Shown: positions 1 through 8,249 of the stretch, one piece after another
Numbering within the stretch: the first letter of the stretch is position 1
Layout: each line of letters starts with the position of its first letter
Position numbers and translations under genes: made by a program
The notes under the pieces: generated by a model
The model's input: the letters and a program-made list of their open reading frames with translations, nothing else
Told to the model about the DNA's origin: nothing
Databases searched by the model: none
Assembly (NCBI GenBank): GCA_017502965.1
Contig: JAFVTZ010000086.1
Span: 1-13,084 of the forward strand
Direction of reading: 5' to 3'
Source: Clostridia bacterium
Lineage (GTDB): Bacteria; Bacillota; Clostridia; Oscillospirales; Acutalibacteraceae
DNA: 13,084 nucleotides

Positions 1-3000
1 ATGGATGGCTCGGTCGGAAACGGTGTTGTTGTTGAAAATAATGTTTCATACAAACCCGATAATTCTGATAGCAACTCGGGTATGTGGCTTTCATGCTCAA
101 AGGATGTTATCTGGCAGTATAATGAAATATACGGTCTTGATAACGGTGGTATGAACGATTGCGGCGCATTTGATGCTGACGGAAATACTTTAAGAACGGT
201 TTTCCAGTATAACTATACCCACGACAATCGCGGCGAAGCAGTAATGTACTGTAATATTCATTGGAATTCTGATTATGCTCCGACAAATGCTATAGGAAAT
301 ATTTTCAGGTACAATATCAGCCAGAACGATATGTGGGGAGCTAAAGCTTCACACGGCCGTTTCTGGGTACAAAAGGGAGCAAGAGACAGTTATTTCTATA
401 ACAATGTTATCTATGTTGGTGAAGGGCTTACGGGTAACAATATCGCTGTTCAGCAATCTGAAAACAACTATTTTTATAACAATATATTTATAAATGAAAG
501 CGATGCTTCAACTTATAATATCAATGAAGCCGCTTCGGTAACTTTTGAAAATAACTGTTTTTACGGCTATCATCCCGATAGTGAACCTGCGCTTGATAGC
601 AGTAATATAGTTTTAAATATTGATGACCCGTCGCCCGTTGTAAATGCGGGAAGCGGCGGTATCGGAATTGATACTTTGCAAGGATATATGTTGGCTGATA
701 ATTCTCCTTGTATCGGTAAAGGCAAGAAAATTGATAATAACGGCTATAAGGATTTTTACGGAAATTCATTTACAGATACATCTGCAGTCGATATAGGTGT
801 GCATCAGACGGTTTCTTTTATTGATGAAGATAAACCTACTGCATTCAGCCTGACGGCAGAATCTGAAAACTTTAACAGCATAACTCTTGACTGGAATAAG
901 GCGAAGGATAATTCTGAAATTTGCCGGTATGTAATATATCTTGACGGGAAACCCGTAGGGGCTACTATGGAAAACTCCTTTGTGGCTGAAAATCTTATCG
1001 GGAATACAAAATACAGTGTTTTTGTCCGTGCGTTTGATTCTGCAGGGAATTTTGCAGATAGTAATGAGGTTAATATCACCACTAAAACTCCTGCAAAGGG
1101 CGAAAATGCAATGTTTGTTTCTGCGGTAGGAACTTATGATGTTGACGGAAATGTATGTACCGATTTTTCGCCTGAACAGTTCACAGCATCAAGATTTAAA
1201 GTTCTGGACGGAAATAACAATCCCGTAAAAGAAGCAAGAGTAGAAGTATTAGTTGAGGCTGACGGATATAGAAATCTTGCAAGCTTTACTGATGAAAACG
1301 GTATTGCACAGATTGGTTTTGATACAGAATATTATCCTGTTGATACAGAGTGCACAGTAACAGTAACCGATATTAAAAAAGAAGGTTACTTTTATAATAA
1401 GCGGCAGGGTATATTTACTACCCTTAATGTCATCGGCAGCGGCAATAATAAGTTTTCAAACCTCATAGCAAATTCTGATTTTGATACTACTCAGAGCTGG
1501 ACTGTTACAAAAACAGATTCTTGCAATATTTCAACTGAAAATTCTGAAGGTATTGACGGCGGCAAGGCTTTAAAAGTTACATCCGACAATTCTTTTGAAG
1601 CGCAGATTTCTCAAAATGTCACCAAAGTTCCCGACGGTGTATATTCGCTGACAATGTGGGTCAAAAACAGTGCAGATTCTTTGATTGTAACTGCAAATTC
1701 TGTTCCTTGTATTGTAGGGGCTGAATCTAATTGGACGCAAATTTCTATTTCTAATATAGAGGTGACTTCAGGCAAAATTTCACTTGATATAAGTATAGTG
1801 GGTTCTGCTTCACAATGTGTTCTTATAGATAAAGTTATGCTTTCCAAAAACCTGATTAAGAATTCTTTGTTTGAAAGCGTTCACCCCAATGTTCATTTAC
1901 CTGCGAATTTTACATATTCTTCGGAAAATGTAACCTTTTTTGCAAATGGTATTATTTCGGATGAAGATGCCATTTCAGAATTTAATGCTTTAGAAATTTT
2001 GCCCGAATACGGAACCGAATATATCAATGCTTTAAAAATCGGTGATACTGCTCCTTTTGATGTGAAAATGGAGCAAACCATTAAAAATCTTGCAGACGGT
2101 GTGTATACATTCTATGTTAAAACCGAAAATTCTGGTGCAATAAACAGCTGTATCTCTGTTAAGGATTACGGCGGAAAAACACTCTCGGAAGGTATTAAAA
2201 TTTCCTCAAATACGGCTGTAACCAAAATAGGCGGTATTGAGGTGACAGGCGGTATGGCTACTGTTGAAATCAGTTTTGAAGGTAAGGGAAGTTCAGAGGA
2301 TTACATCATTTTATCCGAAATCAATTTTTCTGCTCGCGATGATTATCCCGAATTTGCAACCGTTACCCCGCAAGGTTTTAACCTTTTGAATGCTTACAAC
2401 AGTTCATTCGAGAATAATACAACCTCTGCACCTGCAAAATGGAAAAATATATGGAGCAGAGGAACTCCTGAATACTTTGTTACAACAGAGGCTGCTCACA
2501 GCGGTTCATACAGCGCAAAGATTGTATTAGACGAGGCAAATGATGCCATCAACTTCAAACCGAGTATTGAAACCTTTTCAGGTCTTTCAAACGGTTATTA
2601 CAACTTTGGTGCCTGGATTAAGGGTACATACAAAGTTAAAGTCACAGCAACTGCCGATAGCGTAAATGCTTATGAGAAATATTCCTATATTTCTGATAAT
2701 TGGCATTATGTTGAAATCAAGAACATTCTGGTTGAGGACGGTACACTTACGGTTGGTTTCTGGAATGCTGTCAGCACAGACGGGACAGTTTATGCATATA
2801 TCGACGATGTTTCACTTGTGAGAAACACCGCTTCCTATGATATAGCACCGCAAATTGCATCTCTGCCTGACATTGAAAAAGGTAAAACAAATGTGATTTT
2901 ACCCGAATTTGAAGGATTTGAGGTTGCGGTTGTTTCCTCGTCTGATGAAGATATCATCAAATCGGACGGCAGTGTTATTACCCCAAGATATGACACAACT

Positions 3001-3357
3001 GTTGCAGTTGAACTTTGCATAACTAATAAAGCATATACGGCGGATATTTCCTATGCTACGGTGGATGTCAAAGTTTGCGGTATGCAGTCTGACCCGAATG
3101 AAGCTTTAAGTTTTGTTCTCGGAGATGTAAATTTTGACGGATATGTCAATATTTTAGATATTGTAAGACTAAAGAAATTCCTGACTTCAGAGACTTCTGA
3201 GGTAAATCTCGTTGCAGTTGACGATAATCTTGACGGTATTTTAAATGCTGAGGACATTGCAGCATTCAGAAAGATTCTGTTAGGAATTGAGAGTTACGGT
3301 GCCTATTCTCAGGGTGAGGCTAATTGGAATAGTGCTTGGGACGAACTTTTAAACTGA
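1..3357 (+). CDS. Beta-helix protein with FN3, CBM-like modules and C-terminal type I dockerin (5' partial)
   Basis: This is a secreted, probably cohesin-bound polysaccharide-active protein whose start lies upstream. The Met at residue 1 aligns with Cys300 of the next gene's product and has no ribosome site before it, so about 300 N-terminal residues are missing. Visible modules are: right-handed beta-helix (pectin-lyase-like fold) 1-268; FN3 about 275-364; an Ig-like domain about 369-481 with a conserved NGIAQIGF segment; three jelly-roll CBM4_9-like modules about 483-617, 617-780 and 794-942; an aBig_2-like Ig domain about 944-1030; and a type I dockerin about 1040-1099. Both dockerin calcium loops look intact (D1042-x-N-x-D-G...D1053 and D1074-x-N-x-D-G...D1085). 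A tail with W1109 and W1113 follows. The conserved helix blocks are GGMNDCGAFDAD (49-60), FQYNYTHDNRGE (68-79) and FWVQKG (121-126). The fold and modules are recognised from sequence; lyase activity is inference, and substrate and catalytic residues cannot be named. Confidence 0.88.
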   Translation: MDGSVGNGVVVENNVSYKPDNSDSNSGMWLSCSKDVIWQYNEIYGLDNGGMNDCGAFDADGNTLRTVFQYNYTHDNRGEAVMYCNIHWNSDYAPTNAIGNIFRYNISQNDMWGAKASHGRFWVQKGARDSYFYNNVIYVGEGLTGNNIAVQQSENNYFYNNIFINESDASTYNINEAASVTFENNCFYGYHPDSEPALDSSNIVLNIDDPSPVVNAGSGGIGIDTLQGYMLADNSPCIGKGKKIDNNGYKDFYGNSFTDTSAVDIGVHQTVSFIDEDKPTAFSLTAESENFNSITLDWNKAKDNSEICRYVIYLDGKPVGATMENSFVAENLIGNTKYSVFVRAFDSAGNFADSNEVNITTKTPAKGENAMFVSAVGTYDVDGNVCTDFSPEQFTASRFKVLDGNNNPVKEARVEVLVEADGYRNLASFTDENGIAQIGFDTEYYPVDTECTVTVTDIKKEGYFYNKRQGIFTTLNVIGSGNNKFSNLIANSDFDTTQSWTVTKTDSCNISTENSEGIDGGKALKVTSDNSFEAQISQNVTKVPDGVYSLTMWVKNSADSLIVTANSVPCIVGAESNWTQISISNIEVTSGKISLDISIVGSASQCVLIDKVMLSKNLIKNSLFESVHPNVHLPANFTYSSENVTFFANGIISDEDAISEFNALEILPEYGTEYINALKIGDTAPFDVKMEQTIKNLADGVYTFYVKTENSGAINSCISVKDYGGKTLSEGIKISSNTAVTKIGGIEVTGGMATVEISFEGKGSSEDYIILSEINFSARDDYPEFATVTPQGFNLLNAYNSSFENNTTSAPAKWKNIWSRGTPEYFVTTEAAHSGSYSAKIVLDEANDAINFKPSIETFSGLSNGYYNFGAWIKGTYKVKVTATADSVNAYEKYSYISDNWHYVEIKNILVEDGTLTVGFWNAVSTDGTVYAYIDDVSLVRNTASYDIAPQIASLPDIEKGKTNVILPEFEGFEVAVVSSSDEDIIKSDGSVITPRYDTTVAVELCITNKAYTADISYATVDVKVCGMQSDPNEALSFVLGDVNFDGYVNILDIVRLKKFLTSETSEVNLVAVDDNLDGILNAEDIAAFRKILLGIESYGAYSQGEANWNSAWDELLN
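3118..3342 (+). other. Type I dockerin plus Trp-rich tail (protein module)
   Basis: This segment encodes residues 1040-1114 of the first protein: two F-hand calcium loops each followed by a helix (IVRLKKFL and IAAFRKILLG). A tail G1105-E-A-x-W1109-x3-W1113-D1114 follows. Calcium ligands at loop positions 1, 3, 5, 9 and 12 are Asp/Asn in both loops, so it should fold. The cohesin partner is not in the window. Confidence 0.9.
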
Positions 3358-3383
3358 AATAACTTTTAAAATTTTTTCAAAGC

Positions 3384-3390
3384 AAGGAGG
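3384..3390 (+). promoter_or_regulatory. Ribosome binding site of the membrane-anchored beta-helix gene
   Basis: AAGGAGG lies 6 bases before the ATG at 3397. It sits in the only intergenic space (39 bases) after the dockerin gene. The space holds an A/T-rich stretch but no hairpin resembling a terminator, which supports co-transcription. Confidence 0.9.
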
Positions 3391-3396
3391 CTGAAT

Positions 3397-6300
3397 ATGA
3401 AAAAGATTTTAGCGATTGCGCTGGCTGTTGTTTTATCTATCGTAATTGCGGTACCTTCATTGGCGGCTTTTGATTCAAGTTGGCTCTATGAGTTGCTTGA
3501 TTTTGGCAGCGGTACAACATATTACATTGATTCAGTGTCAGGTGATGATTCGAACAGCGGTAAATCGGAGGATGCTGCATGGAAAACCCTCGATAAGGTC
3601 AACAGCACTGTTTTCTCCGCGGGAGATAAAATCCTATTCAAATCAGGCTGCACATTTATCGGTCAGTTAATGCCAAAAGGCTCGGGTAATGCTGAGGACG
3701 GGGCTATAATTATCAGCAGATACGGCTCGGGTGCACAGCCTGTTATTGATGCCAACGGCACTCTTGAAAATGAGGGTGCGGTTATAAGACTCTATAATCA
3801 GGAATACATTGAAATCAGTGATCTTGAACTCACTAATAATTCGAGTGTTCCCGGTGTCAGATACGGAGTTTATGTTATGGCAGAGGATTACGGTGTAGCA
3901 GACCATATTTATGTTACAAACTGTAACATTCACGATGTTCCGAGTAATGCCAGAAAAGAAAACGTTATTGCTATGGCTGGAAATGGCGGTGAGGCTGACT
4001 ACCTTTCGTCTCAAGGTTCTGTAAACGGCGGTATAGTTTATGCTTCGCTTTGCGGAGGTGCAGAGATTCCTACAGCATTCAATGATATTTTAATTGACGG
4101 TAACAGCGTTTCAAAAACAGGCGTTACGGGAACTGGTATCAGTATAACAAGCGAATGGGTAATGTTTGTAGGCTATGAGGATTCGGTTATGCAAGAGGGA
4201 TATCTTGATAACAAGCCTTTTTTCGGTTCTACCAATATTCTTATAAGTAACAACAATCTTAAAAATACTACCAATGCTATAAGATTTATGGGTTGTGACG
4301 GTAGGGTAGGAAATGGCGTAATCGCAGAGCACAATATCGCTTATAAACCTGATAACGGTGACAGTAACTCTGCAATGTGGGCTAACTATTCCTACGATGT
4401 TGTCTGGCAGTATAATGAGGTTTACGGTCTTGATAACGGCGGTATGAATGACTGCGGTGCTTTTGATGCTGACGGTTATTCTCAAAATACTATCTTCCAG
4501 TACAACTACACTCACGACAACCGCGGTGAGCCGATAATGTTCTGTAACGTTGGTTGGAATAAAGAATTGGACTATACCAATACCACCGGCTCTGTCTGGC
4601 GTTATAATATAAGTCAAAACGATATGTGGGGCGCAAATGAAGGTCACGGAAGATTCTGGGTTCAGAAGGGCGCTAAAGATAACTGGTTTTATAACAATGT
4701 GGTTTATGTCGGCGAGGGACTTAAAGGAAGAAATATCTCTATTGCCGATACTTGGGAAAATTATATTTTTAATAACATTTTTATAAACCTCAGCGATAAA
4801 ACTTCTTATTATATCGAAGTTCCTGATGAGACTATTGTTCAGAATAACTGTTTTTACGGCTATCATCCTGCAAGTGAACCGAGTCAGGATAAGAGCAATA
4901 TCTTAATGGATTTAGATGATGATATGCCACTTATTGACCCCGGAAAGGGCGAAATCGGTCTTGATACCCTTCAGGGATATATGCTTAAGGCCGATTCAGA
5001 ACTTGTCGGAGCAGGAAAAATCATTGAAAATAACGGCGGTAAGGATTTTTATGGAAATACTGTCAGCAGTGATACCGCTCCCGATATAGGCGTTCATCAG
5101 ACGGCGTCTTCCGAAGACACCGAGGCACCTGGGAAGGCAACCGGATTAAAGGCTGAAAACAAAAGTTACGATAAGATAACCGTTTCCTGGAAGGATGCTA
5201 AAGATAATGTCGGTATAGACAGATATGTAGTTTATGTAAACGGAAAGCCTTTAGGCAGAACTTCGGATACAAAGTGGACTGCAACCGAACTTACCGATAA
5301 TACAGAATACAGTTTCTTTATTCGTGCATTTGACGCTGCAGGGCAGAGTTCTGACAGCGAAACACTTACTGTTAAAACAGAGCGTGCTGAAAATAATGAT
5401 TTGAAACTTCATATCTCGCCGACCGGTGTTTATGATATGGAGGGCAATAAAAAATCCACCTTTAAAGCGGCAGATTTTGTTGCGGCAAGATTCAAAGTTG
5501 TAAACGCAAACGGCAAACCTGTTGAAAATGCGCTTGTAAGGGTGCTGATTTTAGCCGACAGTCAGAGCGATTACGAAACCTTTACTGATATGACCGATAA
5601 AAACGGTATTGCACAGATAGGTTTTTATGCAGACAGTTATCGCGGTGAAAAAACCGAGGTTGTAATTAAGACAGTTGATATCAGCAAGGAAAATTATACT
5701 TATGACAGCGGTCATTCTGAAAATATAGACACTGTCAAATTAAATGTTATCGGCGCTGATACAAAATACTTTGCAAACCTTGTAAGAAATCCTGAGTTTT
5801 CTCTGGTTTATGAGGGTACTACTACTCCTATGAGTTGGGGTGTTGCTTCAAGTAACGGTCTTGATGCCGTAAAGGTTGCAGAAGGCGTTGGAATCGACGG
5901 TGACAATGCACTCGAATTCAGCGAAAACGAAACATTTACATCTCTTGCTATTCAGAATTACACTGATTTGCCAAACGGTGTTTATACATTGACATATTAT
6001 GTTAAAAACACTGCAAACAGCGCATCTGTTACCCTTTCAGATTATGGCAGTTCTGTTACAGAGTCGATACCCATAAGCCCTAAATGGCAGCAGGTTTCAG
6101 TTTCTGATATCAATGTAACAACAGGCAAGATTTCGCTCCAGTTTGACGTAACAGGCGATGCTACTACTATTACATATCTCGATAAGGTAGAACTTTCTCA
6201 GAACCTTATCACAAACACACTTTATACAGAGGTTCATCCCTATTCAAAACTGCCTCAGGACTATTATTATGAAACTGAGAACGGAATTATAGGCGAGGAC

Positions 6301-8232
6301 GGCAGCAATGTAGAACAGATGATAAATGACAGTTCTATAAAGGCTGTAAATGTTGAAGCTCATTATACTGAAAAGTATAATAACGCTCTCAGAATAGGTT
6401 CTGATGAAGCATTCAATGTGACAATAGGTCAGACCCTTAAAAATGTTGCTAAAGGTGTTTATACACTTAAAGTTGATGCAATAAATACGGGAAATATCAA
6501 AGCATTTTTGGTAATTAAAGAACACGGTGGCAAAGAAATTTCTCAGGAAATTAAAATGTCATCAGGTATGAAGAGTACCAAAATCAGCGGTATTGAGGTA
6601 ACAAGCGAAAAAGCCGTTGTCGAGCTTCGTTTTGAAGGCAAGGGCGATAAGAATGAATATGTTATTCTTAAAGGGCTTAGTTTCTCTGCTCGTTCGGATT
6701 ATCCTGTTAATGCTGCTGCAATTACATTTGCAGGTGATAATCTGTTAGCCAGCCAGAATCCCTCTTTTGAAAATGACGGCAGAGTTACAGCTTCATTACC
6801 TACAAGTTGGGTAAATACATGGGATCAGGGTAAAGTAAGTTGTTTTGCTACAAATGAGACTGCCCATACAGGTGACTACAGCTGTAAGATTATACTTCAC
6901 CACGACCAGCAACTTAATAACGATAGCGGTTCAAAAACCACTTCGCTCAATCTGAAACCGAATTCCCATACATTTACCGGTCTTGCAACAGGATATTACA
7001 CTTTCTCCCTTTGGGCGAAAGGTAACCTGGATGTTAAGGTAGGCGCTACGGCAAACGGTAATAAGGGTTATGAAAAGTATTCTTCGAAAATAGACGAATG
7101 GCATAAGGTTGAAATTAAAAATATCCTTGTAACCAACGGTCAGTTGAGTATAAGCATTTATAATGCTAAATACGAAAATCACGAGTTTGTTGAGTATTAT
7201 GCCTATATTGACGATGTTGAACTTTATTTGCAGGAAGAATACCTCAGTAATGAAGATTTTGAAAGCGGAGTTTCAACAGGCTGGCAGGTAACAGAAAATA
7301 AAGGTTACGGTGAGGTTAAGAGCACATCAACCTCATTCAGCGGCTCAAAGGCTGTGAGAATAGTTCTCCCCGGAACTCCTTCAACCGTTTCTTTTGCAAC
7401 GACAGCAGTTCTTAAAAATATGCAGGCAGGAACATATAGTTTCAGTGCTTATGTTAAAGGTACTTCGGTTGTTGAAATGTATATCAGAGCCGACGGCAAG
7501 GAGGAGGTTGTAAGCCGTGCCGTTTCAGGTGACGACTGGCAACAGGTTGTTTTGGATGCAACTATCAGTGACAGTGTTCAGGAAATGGGTGTCAGACTTG
7601 TTAATCCCGATAAGACAACAAGTTCTTATGTAACAGTTGATAAGGCTTCTTTCCAAAGACGGGTTACTGCTTCTGATATTGCAACAACCATTGGTGATTT
7701 GAAACCGATTCCTGCAGGAACTGAAGTTTTAACTTTACCCACAGTTCGGGACGGTTTCAGTATTAAACTTGAAAAAACTTCGGATGAATCTGTTATCTCG
7801 CTTGACGGCAAGGTGACAACACCTGCTAAAGATACAGTTGTAAATCTTACTTTCAAGATTATCAACAATTCAGACCCAACAGATATTGTCTATGTTATTT
7901 CCTCGGTTAAGGTTTTAGCCTATGAAACCGAAGAGGAGATTAAAGAGGAAACTCCTGAAATTGAGGAAGACGACGAGGAAATTTTAGATGAAAACGAACC
8001 GACTGATGAGCCGGATGATAAAGATGTCATTGTGCCACCCTCAACCGATGATAAACCAAGTTCAGGAAAACCGATTGAGCAAATCATCAGAAAAGTCATC
8101 AAAACTCAGTTTAGTTGGTTAGTATTTATAATGTTCCTGTTAGCTATTATTAGCGTAATAGGTTTCACCTTCGTGGTAATGCTCGCTATGAAGAAAAAAG
8201 CCCAAGAAAAATACCGAATTCCCATTAAATAA
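3397..8232 (+). CDS. Membrane-anchored beta-helix protein with FN3 and four CBM-like modules
   Basis: This 1611-residue secreted protein is a tandem paralogue of the upstream gene. The signal peptide is residues 1-23 (basic MKK, hydrophobic core, SLA cleavage). A YYIDSVSGDDSNSG motif (42-55) typical of right-handed beta-helix CAZyme-like proteins opens a helix domain running to about 570. Then come FN3 575-660, an Ig-like domain 668-788, CBM4_9-like jelly rolls at about 790-935, 935-1100, 1114-1273 and 1281-1421, and an aBig_2-like domain 1422-1508. A Glu/Asp-rich linker (1510-1557) leads to a transmembrane helix (about 1573-1597) with a short basic cytoplasmic tail. There is no LPXTG-type sorting motif, so anchoring is by the membrane helix. 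Compared with the upstream paralogue it has one extra CBM-like module and no dockerin. The conserved helix blocks around D357, H373-D374 and K424 are candidate active-site regions. Glycan lyase or related activity is inference; the substrate is unknown. Confidence 0.92.
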   Translation: MKKILAIALAVVLSIVIAVPSLAAFDSSWLYELLDFGSGTTYYIDSVSGDDSNSGKSEDAAWKTLDKVNSTVFSAGDKILFKSGCTFIGQLMPKGSGNAEDGAIIISRYGSGAQPVIDANGTLENEGAVIRLYNQEYIEISDLELTNNSSVPGVRYGVYVMAEDYGVADHIYVTNCNIHDVPSNARKENVIAMAGNGGEADYLSSQGSVNGGIVYASLCGGAEIPTAFNDILIDGNSVSKTGVTGTGISITSEWVMFVGYEDSVMQEGYLDNKPFFGSTNILISNNNLKNTTNAIRFMGCDGRVGNGVIAEHNIAYKPDNGDSNSAMWANYSYDVVWQYNEVYGLDNGGMNDCGAFDADGYSQNTIFQYNYTHDNRGEPIMFCNVGWNKELDYTNTTGSVWRYNISQNDMWGANEGHGRFWVQKGAKDNWFYNNVVYVGEGLKGRNISIADTWENYIFNNIFINLSDKTSYYIEVPDETIVQNNCFYGYHPASEPSQDKSNILMDLDDDMPLIDPGKGEIGLDTLQGYMLKADSELVGAGKIIENNGGKDFYGNTVSSDTAPDIGVHQTASSEDTEAPGKATGLKAENKSYDKITVSWKDAKDNVGIDRYVVYVNGKPLGRTSDTKWTATELTDNTEYSFFIRAFDAAGQSSDSETLTVKTERAENNDLKLHISPTGVYDMEGNKKSTFKAADFVAARFKVVNANGKPVENALVRVLILADSQSDYETFTDMTDKNGIAQIGFYADSYRGEKTEVVIKTVDISKENYTYDSGHSENIDTVKLNVIGADTKYFANLVRNPEFSLVYEGTTTPMSWGVASSNGLDAVKVAEGVGIDGDNALEFSENETFTSLAIQNYTDLPNGVYTLTYYVKNTANSASVTLSDYGSSVTESIPISPKWQQVSVSDINVTTGKISLQFDVTGDATTITYLDKVELSQNLITNTLYTEVHPYSKLPQDYYYETENGIIGEDGSNVEQMINDSSIKAVNVEAHYTEKYNNALRIGSDEAFNVTIGQTLKNVAKGVYTLKVDAINTGNIKAFLVIKEHGGKEISQEIKMSSGMKSTKISGIEVTSEKAVVELRFEGKGDKNEYVILKGLSFSARSDYPVNAAAITFAGDNLLASQNPSFENDGRVTASLPTSWVNTWDQGKVSCFATNETAHTGDYSCKIILHHDQQLNNDSGSKTTSLNLKPNSHTFTGLATGYYTFSLWAKGNLDVKVGATANGNKGYEKYSSKIDEWHKVEIKNILVTNGQLSISIYNAKYENHEFVEYYAYIDDVELYLQEEYLSNEDFESGVSTGWQVTENKGYGEVKSTSTSFSGSKAVRIVLPGTPSTVSFATTAVLKNMQAGTYSFSAYVKGTSVVEMYIRADGKEEVVSRAVSGDDWQQVVLDATISDSVQEMGVRLVNPDKTTSSYVTVDKASFQRRVTASDIATTIGDLKPIPAGTEVLTLPTVRDGFSIKLEKTSDESVISLDGKVTTPAKDTVVNLTFKIINNSDPTDIVYVISSVKVLAYETEEEIKEETPEIEEDDEEILDENEPTDEPDDKDVIVPPSTDDKPSSGKPIEQIIRKVIKTQFSWLVFIMFLLAIISVIGFTFVVMLAMKKKAQEKYRIPIK
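7237..7659 (+). other. Extra CBM-like module present in only one of the two paralogues
   Basis: This segment encodes residues about 1281-1421 of the membrane-anchored protein, opening with LSNEDFESG and closing at VDKASFQRR. The upstream paralogue passes directly from its third CBM-like module to the aBig_2-like domain, so this module was gained by one copy or lost by the other. Confidence 0.75.
7924..8067 (+). other. Acidic linker before the membrane helix
   Basis: This segment encodes residues about 1510-1557, dominated by Glu and Asp with Pro, and ending in Pro/Ser/Gly. Such a stretch probably spans the cell wall between the membrane helix and the extracellular modules. It replaces the direct join to the dockerin seen in the upstream paralogue. 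Confidence 0.8.
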
Positions 8233-8233
8233 A

Positions 8234-8241
8234 GAGAGGAG
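8234..8241 (+). promoter_or_regulatory. Ribosome binding site of the dockerin mini-protein
   Basis: GAGAGGAG is 8 bases before the ATG at 8250, directly after the preceding stop codon. It supports the small dockerin gene as genuinely and separately translated rather than a remnant of the upstream frame. Confidence 0.88.
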
Positions 8242-8249
8242 TAATAATT

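Noticed and set aside
1..3. ATG at the first base as the true start of the first gene
   Set aside because: It lies inside a conserved beta-helix block, aligns with residue 300 of the paralogue, and no signal peptide follows. The gene is cut by the window edge.
4111..4866. 251-codon open frame on the minus strand
   Set aside because: It lies wholly antisense to the conserved beta-helix domain. It is explained by the codon pattern of the real gene and shows no recognisable domain or ribosome site.
8107..8232. Sortase (LPXTG-type) cell-wall sorting signal at the C-terminus
   Set aside because: The hydrophobic helix and basic tail resemble one, but no LPXTG or close variant precedes the helix. 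A plain membrane anchor fits better.
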